A model generated the notes under the pieces. That model worked only from the letters and a program-made list of their open reading frames with translations, was not told where the DNA came from and did not search any database. Shown one piece after another: positions 7,399-9,193 of a stretch of DNA of 9,193 nucleotides (its first letter is position 1; each line of letters opens with the position of its first letter). Source of the stretch: an uncultured Mucispirillum sp. GTDB lineage: Bacteria; Chrysiogenota; Deferribacteres; Deferribacterales; Mucispirillaceae. The stretch is from the NCBI GenBank assembly GCA_945947845.1, contig CAMEZN010000045.1, forward strand, positions 1 to 9,193, given 5' to 3'. The translations under genes were made by a program, and so were the position numbers.

Positions 7399-7412
7399 TC
7401 AGGAGTTAGATT

Positions 7413-8078
7413 ATGGAAAAAATAGAGATAAACCAGAAGGTGCTTTCAAAAAATGATATGGACGCAGCAGAGCTTCGCAGCAGGTTTAAAAAGAACGGCA
7501 CTTTTACTGTTAATATTATGTCATCACCGGGCAGCGGTAAAACTAGTCTTTTAGAAAAAATATTAGGTGCACTATCTTCTAAATATAATGTGGCAGTAAT
7601 AGAAGGCGACTTGCAGACAGAAAACGATAAAGAAAGGATAGAAAAAGTAGGAGTAAAAGTTGTTCAGATACAGACTGGTGGAGCATGTCATTTAGAAGCC
7701 GCAGAAATAGAAAGAAAACTGCCCCTTGTTGATGGTGATAATTTAGATTTACTTATTATTGAAAATGTTGGTAATTTAGTATGCCCGTCAGAATATGATT
7801 TAGGGCAGGACGCAAATATTATCCTGCTTTCTGTTACAGAAGGGGACGATAAACCGCTGAAATATCCAACAATGTTTTTCGCTGGTGATATCTTTATTAT
7901 TAATAAAATAGATTTAGCTCCATATGTTGATTTTGATATAGAAAAAGCCATATCAAATGCTAAAAAAATAAAAAGCACATTAGAAGATTTTACTATTTCA
8001 TGCAAAACTGGTGATGGTTTACAGCAGGTTATAGACTGGTTTGAGCGTGGTATTCTGGCAAAAAAACAATGCTCATAG
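7413..8078 (+). CDS. hypB: Hydrogenase maturation GTPase HypB
   Basis: HypB is a SIMIBI-class GTPase whose dimerisation and metal binding drive nickel transfer with HypA. The 221-residue product shows the P-loop SSPGSGKTSLL (37-47), the IEGD segment (63-66), the G-domain metal site Cys92-His93 in GGACHLEA with Cys124 in NLVCP, and the guanine-specificity motif NKID (164-167). The N-terminal region before the P-loop is only about 35 residues. It lacks both the CxxCGC high-affinity nickel motif of E. coli HypB and a His-rich nickel-storage stretch, so this is the short form relying on the G-domain site. AGGAG at 7401-7405 with a 7-nt spacer precedes the ATG. The end overlaps rnhB by 10 nt. Confidence 0.96.
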   Translation: MEKIEINQKVLSKNDMDAAELRSRFKKNGTFTVNIMSSPGSGKTSLLEKILGALSSKYNVAVIEGDLQTENDKERIEKVGVKVVQIQTGGACHLEAAEIERKLPLVDGDNLDLLIIENVGNLVCPSEYDLGQDANIILLSVTEGDDKPLKYPTMFFAGDIFIINKIDLAPYVDFDIEKAISNAKKIKSTLEDFTISCKTGDGLQQVIDWFERGILAKKQCS

Positions 8079-8620
8079 CAGGTTTAGATGAAGTAGGCAG
8101 GGGCTGCCTTGCAGGACCTGTTGTTACATGTGCAGTAGTATTTGAAAGCGGGTTTTATGATGACCGCATAAAAGATTCTAAAAAACTTTCTAAAAAAAAG
8201 CGGGAAGAGCTTTATCCATTTATCATAGAAAATGCGGTATCTTACGGTATAGGTGTGGTCTGCCCAATTATAATAGATAAAATAAATATATTAAATGCAG
8301 TAAAACAATCAATGCATTTAAGTTTATCACGGCTTAAATGTGATTATGATAAATTAATTGTTGATGCAGTAGCACTTAATAATATTAATAAAGAGTATAT
8401 CCACCCTAATAAAGCAGATGATACATATATTCAGGTATCAGCTGCATCAATAATCGCAAAAGTATACAGGGATAACTTAATGGCAGAGCTTGCAAAAGTA
8501 TATAAAGGCTATTTTTGGGAAAAAAATGCAGGCTATGGCACAAAAGAACATATTGAAGCTATCAAAAATCATGGTATAACAGAAGTTCATAGAAAATCTT
8601 TTCTAAAAAATTTTATATAA
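8069..8620 (+). CDS. rnhB: Ribonuclease HII
   Basis: RNase HII cuts the RNA strand of RNA-DNA hybrids and nicks DNA at single embedded ribonucleotides, starting ribonucleotide excision repair. The 183-residue product starts MLIAGLDEVGRGCLAGPVV and keeps the acidic catalytic set Asp7, Glu8 (motif DEVGRG), Asp99 (LIVDA) and Asp117 (KADD, where E. coli has KGD). The SAASIIAKVYRD block and the C-terminal GYGTKEHIEAIKNHGITEVHRKSF also match. It is slightly shorter than E. coli RNase HII, mostly because it starts directly at the first strand. The ATG lies inside the end of hypB (overlap 8069-8078) without a clear Shine-Dalgarno, suggesting translational coupling. Confidence 0.96.
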   Translation: MLIAGLDEVGRGCLAGPVVTCAVVFESGFYDDRIKDSKKLSKKKREELYPFIIENAVSYGIGVVCPIIIDKINILNAVKQSMHLSLSRLKCDYDKLIVDAVALNNINKEYIHPNKADDTYIQVSAASIIAKVYRDNLMAELAKVYKGYFWEKNAGYGTKEHIEAIKNHGITEVHRKSFLKNFI

Positions 8621-8630
8621 AAGGCAGTCA

Positions 8631-8972
8631 ATGGATAAAATATTATCAGGAAAAGATGGGGAAGAAAAAGCCTGTAATTATTTAAAATCAAAAAAATATA
8701 AAATATTAGAAAGAAATTACAGATGTATATATGGTGAAATAGATATTATTGCAAAAGATAATGATACACTTGTAATTATAGAAGTAAAATACAGGAAAAC
8801 TGCAAAATACGGCAAAGGATATGAAGCAGTAACATACACAAAGCAGCAGAAAATTATAAGAACAGCAGAATATTATATAAATGATAAACATATAAAAATG
8901 CCAGTAAGATTTGATGTAATTTCAATAGATGATAATGAAATAACACATATAGAAAATGCTTTTGGAGTATAA
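8631..8972 (+). CDS. YraN family protein (UPF0102, endonuclease-like fold)
   Basis: The 113-residue product matches the YraN/UPF0102 family, which has a restriction-endonuclease-like fold but no firmly established role. Visible hallmarks are the N-terminal GKDGEEKACNYLKSKKYKILERNYR (7-31), GEIDIIA (35-41), IIEVKYR (49-55) and PVRFDVISI near the C-terminus. GEID and EVK supply the Asp38, Glu51 and Lys53 expected of a PD-(D/E)XK-type site; activity is inferred only. The gene often sits beside rnhB in bacteria, as here with a 10-nt gap, which supports the call. AAAAGG just before the ATG with a 6-nt spacer is a good ribosome site. Confidence 0.93.
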   Translation: MDKILSGKDGEEKACNYLKSKKYKILERNYRCIYGEIDIIAKDNDTLVIIEVKYRKTAKYGKGYEAVTYTKQQKIIRTAEYYINDKHIKMPVRFDVISIDDNEITHIENAFGV

Positions 8973-8974
8973 TA

Positions 8975-9193
8975 ATGAAAAAAATATCAAAAATATTACT
9001 GCTGATATTTGCTTTAATAATAGTATTAATAATTGCAGGGTATTTTATGGAGCAGAAAAAAGAATATAAAATAGATGAAAGTTTAAAAGGAAAAGTAAAT
9101 TTAATAGTAGTAGAAAAATCTAAACGGCAGCTATCTATATATCATAATGATAAGCTTTTAAAAACATATAAAATATCACTTGGTAAGAACCCG
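8975..9193 (+). CDS. L,D-transpeptidase (YkuD) domain protein, membrane-anchored (3' partial)
   Basis: The frame from ATG 8975 is open to the window edge (73 codons). It starts with MKKISK and a hydrophobic segment at residues 7-24, with no lipobox cysteine, so it reads as a signal anchor or signal peptide. Residues 41-73 (VNLIVVEKSKRQLSIYHNDK, then LLKTYKISLGKNP) match the first strands of the YkuD/ErfK L,D-transpeptidase domain. These enzymes cross-link peptidoglycan or attach lipoproteins to it in the periplasm. The catalytic HGC motif would lie beyond the edge, so activity cannot be judged. The start is 2 nt after the yraN stop, with GGAG at 8964-8967 inside yraN, suggesting the same transcript. 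Confidence 0.75.
   Translation, partial: MKKISKILLLIFALIIVLIIAGYFMEQKKEYKIDESLKGKVNLIVVEKSKRQLSIYHNDKLLKTYKISLGKNP

Noticed and set aside
477..8891. Numerous 60-140 codon open frames on the - strand
   Set aside because: Nearly all lie antisense to well-identified genes (one runs into the clpP-clpX spacer over the terminator), and they show Ser/Phe/Cys-rich shadow composition and no recognisable domain.
1..9193. A new defence, mobile or otherwise undescribed multi-gene system
   Set aside because: Every gene belongs to a known housekeeping or maturation family. I found no CRISPR repeats, transposase, integrase, toxin-antitoxin pair, tRNA or attachment site. The helicase alone, next to unrelated genes, is not evidence of a defence island.

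Overview
The window is a strongly AT-rich, gene-dense stretch of bacterial chromosome in which every supported gene lies on the + strand. I recognise all the gene families. The set of ATP-dependent proteases, Ni-hydrogenase maturation factors, RNase HII, YraN and a membrane-anchored L,D-transpeptidase-like protein suggests a low-GC anaerobic or microaerophilic Gram-negative bacterium. A Deferribacterota member of the Mucispirillum type is my best guess, from general gene content and base composition only; the sequence here does not prove it.

Region 1 (1-4809) is a protein-quality-control block: clpP (5' end cut by the window edge), a 321-bp intergenic region with a clear terminator and a second structured, unusually GC-rich element, then clpX, lon and rpsU closely spaced and closed by a strong terminator. 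ClpP and ClpX form the ClpXP protease and Lon is an independent AAA+ protease. The small ribosomal protein gene rpsU sits at the end of this unit and appears to start at a TTG codon.

Region 2 (about 4810-7016) is a 204-bp AT-rich spacer after the rpsU terminator, followed by a UvrD/Rep-type superfamily 1 DNA helicase gene. Its reading frame is broken near 5493-5510. The Walker A half and the half carrying motifs II-VI are both well preserved but lie in different frames. This is the main anomaly of the window: a recent pseudogene or a one-base sequence error.

Region 3 (7057-9193) is a tight gene string: hypA, hypB, rnhB (overlapping hypB by 10 nt), yraN and the start of a membrane-anchored L,D-transpeptidase-like gene that runs off the right edge. 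The spacings (14, -10, 10 and 2 nt) suggest one transcript. HypA and HypB deliver nickel to [NiFe]-hydrogenase, but no hydrogenase structural gene is visible here.

I found no CRISPR array, insertion sequence, tRNA or rRNA gene, phage gene, or convincing new multi-gene system. The items most worth a second look are the helicase frameshift and the structured element between clpP and clpX. That element has overlapping, mutually exclusive hairpins and may be a dispersed palindromic repeat or a small RNA/attenuator.
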